Notes: generated by a model from the letters alone, not told the origin. 64,000 nucleotides of DNA from Rossellomorea sp. AcN35-11 (GCA_030388825.1 CP128835.1:1978001-2042000); one strand, 5' to 3'. Numbered from the stretch's first letter, positions 9,377 to 18,164 are shown. Numbers and translations: made by a program.

Positions 9377-9406
9377 CACATGACTTTTGGCATACAGCCC
9401 TTATGC

Positions 9407-9435
9407 AATACAGCTATCACAGCTGTATTTTTTTT
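9407..9435 (+). terminator. Terminator between the two-component system and the ABC genes
   Basis: A perfect 9-bp stem (AATACAGCT / AGCTGTATT), 5-base loop and a T-rich tail, 30 bases after the regulator stop. It implies that the ABC genes need their own promoter. Confidence 0.85.
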
Positions 9436-9447
9436 GTGGGAATTTCT

Positions 9448-9488
9448 ATCCCTAGAGGGATTTGGAAAAACGGGATTCCTTCTATACT
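9448..9488 (+). promoter_or_regulatory. Candidate regulated promoter of the ABC exporter genes
   Basis: A perfect 14-base dyad ATCCCT-AG-AGGGAT at 9448-9461 lies next to a weak -35 (TTGGAA, 9462-9467) and a good -10 (TATACT, 9483-9488; spacer 15). A poor -35 with an adjacent dyad is what one expects for a response-regulator-activated promoter. Assignment to the upstream regulator is inference. Confidence 0.5.
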
Positions 9489-9526
9489 TTAGGTATACCA
9501 ATGATTGAAGAAGGGTGTGGAGAGAG

Positions 9527-10462
9527 ATGCTGGAAGTGAAAGAGTTGAAGAAATCCTATGGAAAGAAAGAGGTTGTGAAGAATGTTTCGTTTACGATCGG
9601 AAAGGGCGAGTCATTCGGACTGCTTGGACCGAATGGAGCAGGGAAATCCACGACGATATCGATGATTTGCGGGCTTGTCCCGTATGACCAAGGGGAAGTC
9701 TTTGTCGCCAGTCAATCAGTGAAAACATCTCCCATGCTCATCAAACAGAAAATAGGGGTCGTTCCTCAGGAAATCGCCCTGTATCCAACCATGTCAGCCA
9801 GGGACAATCTCCTGTTCTGGGGGAAGATGTACGGATTGACGAGAGCTCAAGCTAAACAAAGAGTGGGGGAAGTGCTGGAAATCGTCGGGCTGAATGACCG
9901 GGGGAAAGACCGCATTGAAACCTTTTCAGGGGGAATGAAGCGAAGAATCAACATCGGTGCCGCCTTGATGCATGAACCGGACCTGCTGATCATGGATGAA
10001 CCGACGGTGGGAATCGATCCCCAGTCACGGAATCATATCCTGGAAACCGTGAAAGCCTTAAATGAAAAAGGCATGACCATCATCTATACCAGTCACTATA
10101 TGGAGGAAGTCGAGTTCCTTTGTAACCGAGTAGGCATCATCGACCACGGAGAAGTGATTGCACTGGGGACGAAGGCGGAGCTGTGCAGCCGCATCGCCGG
10201 GAGCAGCTTCATCGAGATGAAAGTCGAGAATGGGTCGGAAGAGGCGATAAATGAGTTGAAGAAAGCAGCGGTAGACACTCAAATCGCGTTCCAAAAGGAC
10301 GACGGCATCGTGAAATTATTCGCTAAGAATCCCCAGGAACGGATGGGCTCTGTCATCACCGCCGCTGTTCATACGGGCTTAAAGATCGAATCCGTTGAAA
10401 TCAAAGAATCGAATCTGGAGACGGTCTTTCTGCAGCTGACAGGAAGAACGTTACGGGACTAG
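9527..10462 (+). CDS. lnrL: ABC exporter ATP-binding protein, LnrL type
   Basis: ATPase of a DrrA/ABC-2-type exporter. Walker A GPNGAGKST is at residues 34-42, then the signature SGGMKRR, Walker B LLIMDEPTVGID, and the switch histidine in TSHYMEE. A C-terminal extension of about 90 residues follows the ATPase core, as in drug and polyketide exporters. I take ATG 9527 (311 residues) and not the in-frame GTG 12 bases upstream, because the better-spaced binding site AAGGGTGTGGAG serves the ATG. LnrL of B. subtilis has the same length. It pairs with the two permeases downstream, 11 and 12 bases apart. Confidence 0.85.
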   Translation: MLEVKELKKSYGKKEVVKNVSFTIGKGESFGLLGPNGAGKSTTISMICGLVPYDQGEVFVASQSVKTSPMLIKQKIGVVPQEIALYPTMSARDNLLFWGKMYGLTRAQAKQRVGEVLEIVGLNDRGKDRIETFSGGMKRRINIGAALMHEPDLLIMDEPTVGIDPQSRNHILETVKALNEKGMTIIYTSHYMEEVEFLCNRVGIIDHGEVIALGTKAELCSRIAGSSFIEMKVENGSEEAINELKKAAVDTQIAFQKDDGIVKLFAKNPQERMGSVITAAVHTGLKIESVEIKESNLETVFLQLTGRTLRD

Positions 10463-10473
10463 GAGGGAAACAG

Positions 10474-11688
10474 ATGAGCATGTTCACCATTGCATGGAAA
10501 GATGTAAAAATTAGACTCAAGGATCGAAAGGCGTTTATCACGCTTCTCCTCATGCCGATTGTCCTGACGGCTATCCTGGGAACGGCCTTAAGCGGAGTGT
10601 TCGGTACAAGTGGCTCCCTTCCTGAACTGACAGCGGGGATTGTGGTGACGTCAGAAGATGAACTGACAAGCCAGTTCCTTACTGACGCTCTCCAGGGAGG
10701 GGAATTGAAGGAAAGCATTACCTTAAAGGAGCTGGGTACAGAAGCCGATTTACGAACAGCACTGGAGGAGGGGAAGGTAGATGCCGGCCTCGTGTTCCCT
10801 GACAGCTGGGGAGAGGGGATGTTGAAGGGAGAAAGGAAGCAAGTCACGCTCTTGAAAGATCCCGGCAAAGAGATTCAGGCATCGATTCTGTCCTCTATCA
10901 CGGAATCCTTTGCCAACCGGGTGACTACCGTATCGGCAGCATCCAGGGCGGTCGCAGAAGATTTGACGACGGCTGTACCGGTTTCCAACCAGAATATCGA
11001 TGTTTCCAGTACGATGAAGGAACTTTCAGAAGAACTTTCATCGATCGCACAATCCGAGACGAGTGGAGTCGACTCAGAAAAGGATGGGAAAGAGCCCCTT
11101 TCGGGCATGCAATACTACGCAGCCGGCATGGGCGTCATGTTCATTCTATTCAACACCACAATCGGTGCCAAAACCATCATCCAGGAACGGAACACCGATA
11201 CACTTGCCAGGCTGATGATCAGTCCGATTCGCTATTCCTCCATCATCGGAGGGAAGTTCCTCGGCACACTTTCGTTTACGATCCTTCAGTTTACGTTGTT
11301 CGTCATCGCCACCCACTATCTATTTGGAGTGGGGTGGGGAAGCAACGGGTGGCAGCTCCTCCTGATCGGCACCTCATACTCCATCTCTGTATCGGGCCTT
11401 GCGATGATGATTGCCGGCTTGATCACCGAGGAAAAAACGGCAGATTCCATTGGGGGGATCGGCGTGCAAGTTCTCGCACTCCTTGGCGGTTCCATGATTC
11501 CACTGGCTTCGTTTCCCGAGGGGCTGCAGAAATTTGCAAACATTGCCCCAAATAAATGGGCCTTAAACAGCTTACTGGACATCATGAATGGAACGTCCTG
11601 GAGCACCCTGACCCTGCCCGTCGCGGTTCTCGTCGGGAGCGGACTCGCTGCGTTATGGATTGGATCAATGACATTAAAGCATAGATAA
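10474..11688 (+). CDS. lnrM: ABC-2 type permease, LnrM-like
   Basis: A 404-residue ABC-2 permease. One membrane helix lies near residues 18-38 (AFITLLLMPIVLTAILG), followed by an outside domain of about 180 residues and five C-terminal helices from about residue 215 on. The segment after helix 2, with RNTDTLARLMISPIR, is the amphipathic coupling region typical of the family. It should form a heterodimer with the next gene product on the ATPase above. The start ATG follows AGGAGGG. In the B. subtilis counterpart the exporter removes linearmycins from the membrane; the substrate here is inferred. Confidence 0.82.
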   Translation: MSMFTIAWKDVKIRLKDRKAFITLLLMPIVLTAILGTALSGVFGTSGSLPELTAGIVVTSEDELTSQFLTDALQGGELKESITLKELGTEADLRTALEEGKVDAGLVFPDSWGEGMLKGERKQVTLLKDPGKEIQASILSSITESFANRVTTVSAASRAVAEDLTTAVPVSNQNIDVSSTMKELSEELSSIAQSETSGVDSEKDGKEPLSGMQYYAAGMGVMFILFNTTIGAKTIIQERNTDTLARLMISPIRYSSIIGGKFLGTLSFTILQFTLFVIATHYLFGVGWGSNGWQLLLIGTSYSISVSGLAMMIAGLITEEKTADSIGGIGVQVLALLGGSMIPLASFPEGLQKFANIAPNKWALNSLLDIMNGTSWSTLTLPVAVLVGSGLAALWIGSMTLKHR

Positions 11689-11700
11689 GGAGAGAACAGG

Positions 11701-12858
11701 ATGAGAAAAATCACAGCCATCGCCGGCTTTGAAATCAAACGAATGTTTCAAAAGCCCCAGACATTCCTGCTGCTGTTTGGGATGCCCCTGCTATTCACCT
11801 TTCTATTCGGTGGGGCGTTTTCAGGAGATGGGGAGTATAAACCGGAACTATACGCAGTCGATGTGGACCAAACGGACCTTTCCCAGGCATTGATCCAAGA
11901 CGTGCAGGCAACGGATGCCGTGACCTTTAAAACGGCAGATGAAAGCACCGTTACGGAGAAGTTCGATAATCAGGAAATAACGGGATATTTTCTAGTGGAA
12001 AAAGGGTTTGAAGAAAAACTTCAAAACGAGGAAGCACCTCAAGTCGTATTTGTTTCTTCGCCTTCCTTTGAAGGTGCAGCTCTTGTTGAGCATCTTATCA
12101 ATGAAAGTCTCGTGAAACTGAAAATGATTACAGCGGCTGGAGGCTTTTATGGAGACACAACAGGGGAGGATCCCGCTGCCATCCAGGAGACCATTTCAGA
12201 CGAGCTGAAATCTGTTCCGGCGGCAGTTGAAACCATCACTGTGACCAAAAGCGAGGAACAGCAAATGATGAATAATATGACTGCCCGTTCTGCAGGATTC
12301 ACAATCATGTTTGTCATGATTGCCATGCTCACAAGTACCGGCATCCTCCTCGAAGCCCGTCAAAACGGAGTCTGGTACCGGATGATGTCCACCCCCGCCT
12401 CCAAGGTAGAATTATTAGGCGGGTACATGCTGGCATTCTTTTTGATCGGCTGGATTCAGTTCGGGATCTTGATGACGGTGTCAAAGTGGCTCTTCCAAAT
12501 TGAGTGGGGAGACACGTTGGCAAACATCCTCCTGGTTTCCAGCTTGCTCCTGTGCACCATCGGCCTCGGACTCTTCATCGCAGGCTTCGTGAAAACGTCA
12601 GAACAGCAATCCGTTTACGGGAATCTGATCATCATCTCTACCTGCATGCTTGCCGGTGTCTACTGGCCGGTGGAAATCATGCCCGACTTTATTCAGGGTG
12701 TGGCGAAATTTTTGCCGCAGTACTGGGGGATGGCAGGGTTTACGGAGTTGACGGTCCGGGGTGGGGGGATGACGGATATCCTTGCACCGGTTGGGATCCT
12801 GGTTGGCTTTGCGGTTGTGTTTTTGATAGTGGGGTTGAGGAGGGTTCGGTTTGAGTAG
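11701..12858 (+). CDS. lnrN: ABC-2 type permease, LnrN-like
   Basis: A second ABC-2 permease of 385 residues, the length of LnrN, with the same architecture: one N-terminal helix (TFLLLFGMPLLFTFLFGG), a soluble outside domain of about 160 residues, then five helices. The last outside loop carries AGVYWPVEIMPDFIQ, with the proline-containing motif common to ABC-2 exporters. It begins 12 bases after the partner permease with AAGGAGAG upstream. It is the last gene of the operon; I see no convincing terminator directly after it. Confidence 0.82.
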   Translation: MRKITAIAGFEIKRMFQKPQTFLLLFGMPLLFTFLFGGAFSGDGEYKPELYAVDVDQTDLSQALIQDVQATDAVTFKTADESTVTEKFDNQEITGYFLVEKGFEEKLQNEEAPQVVFVSSPSFEGAALVEHLINESLVKLKMITAAGGFYGDTTGEDPAAIQETISDELKSVPAAVETITVTKSEEQQMMNNMTARSAGFTIMFVMIAMLTSTGILLEARQNGVWYRMMSTPASKVELLGGYMLAFFLIGWIQFGILMTVSKWLFQIEWGDTLANILLVSSLLLCTIGLGLFIAGFVKTSEQQSVYGNLIIISTCMLAGVYWPVEIMPDFIQGVAKFLPQYWGMAGFTELTVRGGGMTDILAPVGILVGFAVVFLIVGLRRVRFE

Positions 12859-13020
12859 TGATGGGGAATTTGATGGATTAAGAGAGTGGAATGGGGATTG
12901 GTGAGTGTTATATTTTGCTAGTATAAGAGGGAATGTAAGATAGATCATTTCAATATGTATGATTGAAATAATCTATTGATTGGTGTATGATTAAAAAAAT
13001 ATTCCAGGGATGAAGAGTTT

Positions 13021-13123
13021 TTGAAAGAGTAGAAGAGGTCACCTATGAAGCGAACTGTCTGATTCTTTCACCATAGGTGGAGAAGGCAGACATTCGTTTC
13101 GTGGAGAGATCTCTTTTTCATTT
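13021..13123 (+). promoter_or_regulatory. Structured leader upstream of the mgtC/sapB gene, candidate RNA switch
   Basis: Two exclusive hairpins share the same bases. Hairpin A pairs CACCTATG (13040-13047) with CATAGGTG (13072-13079). Hairpin B is longer: CGAA, TGTCTG, TTCTT and CACC (13051-13072) pair with GGTG, GAGAA, CAGACA and TTCG (13076-13096) around the loop ATA. A gives up GGTG when B forms. The leader ends about 28 bases before the ribosome binding site. It does not match the M-box or the Mn riboswitch as I know them. The 12859-13020 stretch before it is AT-rich with no gene. Confidence 0.5.
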
Positions 13124-13138
13124 AAGGAGGATGGCAGC

Positions 13139-13669
13139 ATGACGGAAATCATGAACGGAGTATCCGGTTTCTTCTGGCAGTATGATATCTACTTCCGGAT
13201 TGTGATCAGTGCAGTATTGGGATTCATCATCGGATGGGACCGGACATCGAAGAATAAGCCCGCCGGTTTAAAAACGTATACGTATGTATCGGTGGCCTGT
13301 ACCTTGATCACCATCGTCTCAATCGAAGGCGCCCAAATGCTCAGTGAACCCGATAGCGGGAAAATGATGGATCCCCTCCGTCTCGCTGCCCAGATCGTAT
13401 CAGGGCTTGGATTCTTAGGTGCAGGGGTGATCCTGAAAGACGGCCTGCGGGTGAAAGGGCTCACTTCCGCCGCCATGATTTTCTACGTGGGCGGCATCGG
13501 AATCGGCATCGGAGCCGGGTTTTATTCCATCGTCATCTTCGCCACCATCGTGACCACCATCATGACGAAGATCGGAAACATCTTTGAAGGGCGGGAGATC
13601 ACCACCGTGCGCCTGCCGAAGCTGGGAAAGAAAAAGGATGAAGAAGACGAGGACAATGTCGGGACGTAA
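13139..13669 (+). CDS. MgtC/SapB family membrane protein
   Basis: A 176-residue membrane protein with about five helices. The family core is visible as GFIIGWDRTSKNKPAGLKTY (residues 28-47), with the invariant R/GLKT, and IVSGLGFLGAGVILKDG followed by VKGLTSAAMIF. The C terminus is a short charged tail (KKKDEEDEDN). MgtC proteins help cells at low magnesium or acid pH and can act on the F-type ATPase in Salmonella; SapB is the Bacillus member. The start has a perfect AAGGAGG. Its conspicuous leader suggests control at RNA level. It stands alone. Confidence 0.88.
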   Translation: MTEIMNGVSGFFWQYDIYFRIVISAVLGFIIGWDRTSKNKPAGLKTYTYVSVACTLITIVSIEGAQMLSEPDSGKMMDPLRLAAQIVSGLGFLGAGVILKDGLRVKGLTSAAMIFYVGGIGIGIGAGFYSIVIFATIVTTIMTKIGNIFEGREITTVRLPKLGKKKDEEDEDNVGT

Positions 13670-13720
13670 TATGGTTTATAGTGATGGGGACGGACCTCGA
13701 TATTCAAGGTTCAATCAGGG

Positions 13721-13749
13721 ACAGAGGGACAGGGTGGCTGTCCCTCTGT
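13721..13749. repeat. REP-like palindrome, GGGACAG type
   Basis: Perfect 12-base arms ACAGAGGGACAG and CTGTCCCTCTGT around a 5-base loop. It belongs to a family of GGGACAGG-type palindromes seen again at 13889, 21790, 27928 and, in a GGGGACGG variant, 30638. Confidence 0.7.
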
Positions 13750-13772
13750 TCTAGCAGAATCAGTGATTCAAC

Positions 13773-13825
13773 AACAAGAAGGGACGGACCTCCTGCTTGA
13801 AGCAGGAGGTCCGTCCCTTCTTGTT
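13773..13825. repeat. 53-base near-perfect palindrome in the sapB-sigma gap
   Basis: Two 26-base arms that are exact complements with a single central G. The outer half contains AAGGGACGGACCTCC. A copy of its core GGGGACGGACCTC also lies at 13687. No T-run follows, and a terminator is not needed at this point, so I class it as a REP-like mobile repeat. The 13670-13971 gap is otherwise filled by two smaller palindromes of the same type. Confidence 0.7.
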
Positions 13826-13888
13826 AGGCACAAATCCCCTCCAGTTGAGGAGGGAAAACCCGAATTTTAAGATGAAATTAACGGAATT

Positions 13889-13907
13889 GGGACAGGGTGC
13901 CTGTCCC
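13889..13907. repeat. REP-like palindrome GGGACAGG-GTG-CCTGTCCC
   Basis: Eight-base perfect arms with a GTG loop, identical in sequence to the copy at 21790-21808. Confidence 0.75.
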
Positions 13908-13919
13908 TTTGTCCCATTT

Positions 13920-13950
13920 TGAAACTTTTCTTGGTGATAGATACCACTAA
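13920..13950 (+). promoter_or_regulatory. Candidate ECF-type autoregulatory promoter
   Basis: TGAAACTTTT at 13920-13929 is the ECF -35 consensus, placed about 50 bases before the sigma gene. The expected CGTC -10 is absent; TACC stands 16 bases downstream at 13942. Autoregulation is likely from context, the exact -10 is unsure. Confidence 0.4.
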
Positions 13951-13971
13951 TGAGTAAAGGGGGGTAAGAAG

Positions 13972-14511
13972 GTGGAAGTAGAAAACGTACGACTAGTTAA
14001 AAAAGCGATTAAAGGCAGTAAGGGAGCCTTTGAAAAGTTAGTTCAGCAGCATTATGAAAGAATCTACAGGACAGCTTATCTTTATGTACATAATGAAGAG
14101 GATGCATTGGATGTGGTTCAAGAAGCGACCTATCAAGCTTATAAATCGATCCATTCCTTAAAGCATCCTGAGTATTTTATGACATGGCTTACTAGGATTG
14201 TGATCCGATGTGCTGGGCAGTTCATAAAGAAAAGGAATAATGTCATTTCAATGAGCGATGAATATTTGTCTAACCTGCCAGAGGAATCCAACTCAGACAT
14301 TGAAGAATCTTCACAGCTTTTGCATGCTATTCAACAACTTAGGGTGAGTTACCGTGCCGCCATTATTCTATTTTATTATAATGATTATTCGATCAAAATG
14401 ATTAGCCAAGAAATGGATATCCCAGAGAATACAGTCAAAACGTATTTAAGAAGAGGAAAAGCCGAGTTGAAAAAGTTATTAAAAAGTGAGGAGGATACGT
14501 GCCATGGATAA
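13972..14511 (+). CDS. ECF RNA polymerase sigma factor
   Basis: A 179-residue sigma-70 family protein of the extracytoplasmic group. Region 2 spans about residues 10-75 ([20 protein letters not shown], then [16 protein letters not shown]), and region 4 covers about 115-170 ([38 protein letters not shown]). GTG start after AAAGGGGGGT. The stop overlaps the start of the next gene by 8 bases; that gene encodes a membrane protein with a DUF4179-type N terminus, the usual partner anti-sigma. It resembles SigV/SigM-type factors but I cannot assign it to a named B. subtilis sigma. Confidence 0.9.
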   Translation: MEVENVRLVKKAIKGSKGAFEKLVQQHYERIYRTAYLYVHNEEDALDVVQEATYQAYKSIHSLKHPEYFMTWLTRIVIRCAGQFIKKRNNVISMSDEYLSNLPEESNSDIEESSQLLHAIQQLRVSYRAAIILFYYNDYSIKMISQEMDIPENTVKTYLRRGKAELKKLLKSEEDTCHG

Positions 14512-15916
14512 TAAGGACATTCTTGATTCGATTGAAAAAATACCCGTTCCTAAGGAAAAAGTATTCGATGCCATTTCCAAAGGGATCAACAGGGATATGA
14601 AAAAGGAAAATAGAAAGAGAAAGAATGTTTTGGCTGGTGTGGTTACTACTGTGGCAATACTTGGAATCACCTTTGCCTCTGGGCTTGTTCATCCTACAGT
14701 GAATAACGTACTCGCTAAAGCCCCCATCATCGGGGGGATCTTTCAAAAATTTAACGATCAAACGGGAGTGGATCTGTCTTATCAGAACGCTGTTACTGAA
14801 CTAAATCATTCCGTTACACAAAATGAAGTAACGGTAAAAATGACAAGCGCCTACTTTGATGGCAGTGTGGTGTCCATTACCGGGTTTGTGGATGACGGAG
14901 TTGAAAATGGGACCAATGAAAAAGGCGAAGTAAGTTTTGATGTTAACTTTGAATCCAATAAAGGAGATGACGATCCTTGGCTGAACGGGAAGTCAACAGA
15001 CCTAAACAAAGTGGAAAATGGTTATGATTTCCAATGGAAAATGAACTACCCATATCAATCATTCAAGGAAGAGTTTACGCTTCCAATAACCATTCACCAT
15101 ATCAATGGTATTAAAGGTCCATGGGAATTTGATATTCCTATTCAGCAGGAACAAAATAGGACTCTTGCCCTAAATGTTGAGAAGGAATACTCTGATGATA
15201 TTAAAATTCAGGTTAAAGAAATTCTGACGGCAAAAGCTTCGTCATCACTTGTATATGAGACTGTGCAAACATACAAGCACGATGATACTATTTTTTCAAA
15301 AGTAGTTGATGATAAAGGAAACGTATATAGATTAGGAAATCAAACGGTTCTGGACGAATCTGAACAAGCAGATGGTTATCATCGTACCATACGGTCAGAG
15401 ATGACTGAACTAAATGCCAATGCTGTTTCGCTCACCTTTTATCCCCATCTTTCATTAGCCGTTCCAAAAGCAGAGCAGCTCTTGGATAAGAAGTCATTCA
15501 CTTTGCAAGGCGAGCGCATCAATGTAGGCCTGCAGGTAAATGATGTAACACAAAAAGGTGAGAAGCTAGTGGTGGATTATCAGTTTACAGGGCTCCCTGA
15601 AAACTTGAGTCGACATAAGCTAGATATCATGAATCATAACTTGAAGTATGCTTTTTGGTTAGTGGATGAAAAATATAGGGATAAAATTGACCGGGAAAAC
15701 CCATTTCCCCCTAAAAACCATGGTATTTCATTAAACTCAGTAAAAGTGATTGATGAAGCCAGCTTACACTACCAATCAACGTTTGACTTAAACGGAGATG
15801 AAAAAATAGAGAACTTTACCCTCGAAAATACGATCTTATTCTTCGACTTCTCAAGCTTTGTCTCTTCTGAGGAGTTAGAACCTTTTACAGTTGATCTTCA
15901 GAATGAGGACGAATAA
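14504..15916 (+). CDS. DUF4179-type anti-sigma factor, membrane anchored
   Basis: Start chosen at ATG 14504 (after GAGGAGG), not the upstream in-frame codon, giving 470 residues. The N-terminal 40 residues are cytoplasmic and charged ([19 protein letters not shown]), the likely sigma-binding part. One transmembrane helix follows ([20 protein letters not shown], about 43-62), then [10 protein letters not shown], typical of DUF4179. The rest, about 380 residues, is outside the membrane, beta-rich and without cysteines, resembling the Ig-like DUF5643 sensing region. It presumably holds the sigma factor until an envelope signal causes its proteolysis. The stimulus is unknown. Confidence 0.82.
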   Translation: MDNKDILDSIEKIPVPKEKVFDAISKGINRDMKKENRKRKNVLAGVVTTVAILGITFASGLVHPTVNNVLAKAPIIGGIFQKFNDQTGVDLSYQNAVTELNHSVTQNEVTVKMTSAYFDGSVVSITGFVDDGVENGTNEKGEVSFDVNFESNKGDDDPWLNGKSTDLNKVENGYDFQWKMNYPYQSFKEEFTLPITIHHINGIKGPWEFDIPIQQEQNRTLALNVEKEYSDDIKIQVKEILTAKASSSLVYETVQTYKHDDTIFSKVVDDKGNVYRLGNQTVLDESEQADGYHRTIRSEMTELNANAVSLTFYPHLSLAVPKAEQLLDKKSFTLQGERINVGLQVNDVTQKGEKLVVDYQFTGLPENLSRHKLDIMNHNLKYAFWLVDEKYRDKIDRENPFPPKNHGISLNSVKVIDEASLHYQSTFDLNGDEKIENFTLENTILFFDFSSFVSSEELEPFTVDLQNEDE

Positions 15917-15990
15917 ATACTGAGATTAACTCATTTGGGGAATCGAAGGTTGGTGAGAGAGCTTCTTAAAGTTCTTTGAATCATACGTGC

Positions 15991-16027
15991 AAAGAGCTTA
16001 TCCAATAAAGGGTAAGTTCTTTTGGTT
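15991..16027 (+). terminator. Terminator of the sigma/anti-sigma operon
   Basis: A 13-bp stem with two G-T pairs (AAAGAGCTTATCC / GGGTAAGTTCTTT) and a T-rich tail, 75 bases after the anti-sigma stop. Confidence 0.7.
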
Positions 16028-16049
16028 TTGGACGTTAGTCTTGTAAGAA

Positions 16050-16150
16050 TTTCTTCAACAATACATCTTTAATGGAAGAGAGTCGCTTTACTGTTTTAAT
16101 TATTCATAATAAAGCAACTCAATAGCTTTACTTGAACAAAGGCAACAGGT
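16050..16150. repeat. Recurring accessory-gene element (copy near 16.1 kb)
   Basis: TTCTTCAAC...TTTAATGGAAGAG (16050-16080) is followed by an imperfect hairpin (GAGTCGCTTTA / TAAAGCAACTC, 16080-16120) and by CTTGAACAAAGGCAACAGG (16128-16146). The parts match other copies of the recurring element near 16503, 58903, 60515, 61042, 63283 and 63976. This copy fills the gap between the anti-sigma gene and the small membrane gene. Confidence 0.5.
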
Positions 16151-16179
16151 TGTTAGGCAAACTATTAATTAACTGAATG

Positions 16180-16386
16180 TTATACTTTACTATTGTCCTT
16201 TTCTGATATAATCTTATCTAATTTTTCTTCAACTCGTTTTAACCTGCTAGTTCTTCTTCTAAGAACAACCACAAATATAATAATACCCACTGGTATGGCT
16301 AAAAGAAATAAAAAAGACATTAACTGAAAAATAATATCACCAGTATTCACTACTGTTGTTGACTGTGCCGATGCTTGTAGGAACAA
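16180..16386 (-). CDS. Small membrane protein, DUF4083-like, 68 aa
   Basis: TTG start with AAAGGGGAG upstream. One transmembrane helix at about residues 18-42 (IIFQLMSFLFLLAIPVGIII), then a basic stretch RRRTSRLKRVEEKLDKII that looks like a short cytoplasmic coiled coil. The GDIIFQLMSFLFL segment and the length agree with the small Bacillus DUF4083 family, whose function is unknown. Monocistronic, on the opposite strand to the sigma operon. Confidence 0.72.
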   Translation of the reverse strand: MFLQASAQSTTVVNTGDIIFQLMSFLFLLAIPVGIIIFVVVLRRRTSRLKRVEEKLDKIISEKDNSKV

Positions 16387-16502
16387 GGATATCTCCCCTT
16401 TTAAACACTATTTTACCAAAGTAACGTTAAGTATTATATAGTAGCCCTTTATTTAGATGAAAGGTACTTTATAAGAAAAAACAAAGTAGTTCAATCAAAG
16501 AA

Positions 16503-16542
16503 TTATTCCGTTAACCTCCCTTTAGCTGAACAAGCCTTTATG
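16503..16542. repeat. Recurring accessory-gene element (copy at 16.5 kb)
   Basis: TTATTCCGTTAACCTCCC followed by TTTAGCTGAACAAGCC. Compare TTCGTTAACGGGGGC with TTTGCTGAACAAGC at 63283. Confidence 0.5.
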
Positions 16543-16621
16543 TATATTATTTCATTCATAAAAAGTAAATCATCCCTCTTCCAAAAGCAACAACCTTTAC
16601 AATAGAGCCTTCATTAAAAAC

Positions 16622-16795
16622 TTGAAAAATATTATCTTTTTTATAATCGCAACACCTTTTCTTCTAATAGGCTGCAGTAACTGTGCTAACGGAGGCATAC
16701 GATAATAACCAACTTGCAATTGATTTAGAAGAGGAAGGAATCCAACCTAATTTAGGTCCCTGTTGTTCGGGAGAGAAAGGCCCATTAAGCTGATG
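16622..16795 (+). pseudogene. Remnant of a small lipoprotein gene
   Basis: From TTG 16622 the frame encodes a signal peptide MKNIIFFIIATPFLLIGCSN with a lipobox (LIGC), but stops at 16705. One base over, an open frame continues as VLTEAYDNNQLAIDLEEEG and ends in a Cys-Cys segment at 16795. A secreted lipoprotein with one frameshift explains both halves. No clear ribosome binding site is left. Confidence 0.5.
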
Positions 16796-16822
16796 ATAGA
16801 GCCTGGGGCTGATTCATTTTGA

Positions 16823-16853
16823 GACACGTGGCCGAACAGGTCGGCCATGTGTC
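16823..16853. terminator. Strong hairpin downstream of the SEDS-fusion gene
   Basis: Thirteen-bp stem with one G-T pair (GACACGTGGCCGA / TCGGCCATGTGTC), 5-base loop. It lies about 55 bases beyond the stop of the minus-strand gene. T-rich sequence is found on the plus side only, so its direction as a terminator is unclear. Confidence 0.5.
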
Positions 16854-16907
16854 TTCAGTTATCTTTTATTATTTTTTTCACAGAAAACAGCAAGATTTCC
16901 TGGGGAT

Positions 16908-18164
16908 TCAGCTGTATGCCATAGGCTGTTCGACTGCATTGCGCCTTCTGTACATGCTCAATACTAAACCGACAGCTATCATTTCAATTAGTATGTGGGA
17001 GCCTCCGAAGCTCACAAAAGGCATGGCTGCGCCGGGCAATCCTGATAAACCGAGGTTCATAAGAATGCTGAGGAAAAACTGAACGGAGAATGTCGCTGCC
17101 AGACCAATGGTGAGAAGTTTACCATAGGAATAAACCATTTTCCTGCCTGTACTAATGATTCTCCAAATGAAATATGCAATCAACGTGAATAAGATGATGA
17201 CGGACAACCAACCGAATGTGTAGATGGTGTACGAAAAGATGAAATCTATATGGACTTCAGACATGAGTCCGGGAGTGTACTCTAAGGCACTACCTATGAA
17301 GTCCGCATCCCCAAAAGTCAAGCCAGCATAGGTGTTAGGGAATGTAGGTGTATCCGCTTGGACGAAAAGACGCACAATGGGCCAGATGGATAAAGGTACA
17401 GTAAGCGATATAACCTGCTTGATGTTGGCGCTAGACACGGACATAATGGAAATAGATACCATTAGGCTAATAAATGTTGCAGCTACTGCCCCAGTCGTTG
17501 ACAGTAAAATGATTGGTACGGCAAGAAGACCCGCTCCAAGCCAGGACTTTCGGAGGTCTTTCCAATTCCATGTGTGGAAGATTCCCGCAAAGGATACGGC
17601 TAATAGGTATGGGGTGATTTCCGTGAAGTTGATAAAGGCAAAGCCGATATTTAAAAACGGGATGCCATCGACCCGGACACCGAGTAGGAGGGTCAATGAA
17701 AGAACAAGTAATGTCCCTGCATAAGTGTGGACCGAGTACTTGGCCAGTTTTCTATAATCAAAGCTGAACAGGACAAGGATGAGCAGAAGGCCGGCTAAGT
17801 AGAATACAATGCTTTTATGGAATACGTTCATCTCATGAAGAGCTGTGATGGTCGAATGAAATTGCAGGTAGTACATAACCAGAAGTCCGAACAGAGAAAC
17901 CGCGAGAACGGGAAGGAAGGTATGTACATCTAACGGGGCTTTATGCGTCTTGCTCAACTGCTTCCCTAATACCTTCTCATCACCTATTTGAGCCAATGCC
18001 TGATCTACAGCTTCTTCCTCAGAAAGCCCCCTGCGCATGGCATCCTCTTTGAGCTCCTGAAGATGATCGCCTATCTCAAGCCTGATGGTATCATGTACAT
18101 CCTTATTCCTGATCCTCTTACACAGTCTATCCATATATACATCGAATTTCTTATCTATTCCCAT
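16908..18164 (-). CDS. HAAS-SEDS fusion: permease-prefix domain joined to an FtsW/RodA/SpoVE-type membrane domain
   Basis: The first 80 residues form a helical, soluble domain (MDRLCKRIRNKDVHDTIRLE, LQELKEDAMRRGLSEEEAVD) of the HAAS/permease-prefix type that normally travels with PadR regulators. The remaining 340 residues form about ten helices of the SEDS family, which polymerise peptidoglycan glycan strands from lipid II. The loop carrying the catalytic region is recognisable (EVHIDFIFSYTIYTFGW; canonical enzymes read H-x-D-F-I-F then EE-L-G), as is PFVSFGGSHILIEM near the end. The acidic pair after the HxDFIF motif is missing. It overlaps the padR gene by 10 bases and no partner class B PBP is adjacent. 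Confidence 0.82.
   Translation of the reverse strand: MGIDKKFDVYMDRLCKRIRNKDVHDTIRLEIGDHLQELKEDAMRRGLSEEEAVDQALAQIGDEKVLGKQLSKTHKAPLDVHTFLPVLAVSLFGLLVMYYLQFHSTITALHEMNVFHKSIVFYLAGLLLILVLFSFDYRKLAKYSVHTYAGTLLVLSLTLLLGVRVDGIPFLNIGFAFINFTEITPYLLAVSFAGIFHTWNWKDLRKSWLGAGLLAVPIILLSTTGAVAATFISLMVSISIMSVSSANIKQVISLTVPLSIWPIVRLFVQADTPTFPNTYAGLTFGDADFIGSALEYTPGLMSEVHIDFIFSYTIYTFGWLSVIILFTLIAYFIWRIISTGRKMVYSYGKLLTIGLAATFSVQFFLSILMNLGLSGLPGAAMPFVSFGGSHILIEMIAVGLVLSMYRRRNAVEQPMAYS

Noticed and set aside
13773..13825. 53-base palindrome as the sapB terminator
   Set aside because: No T-run, 100 bases from the stop, and it shares its core with dispersed intergenic palindromes.
17332..17724. 130-codon frame opposite the HAAS-SEDS gene
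   Set aside because: It is antisense to a well-supported membrane protein gene and its product looks like a shadow of hydrophobic codons.
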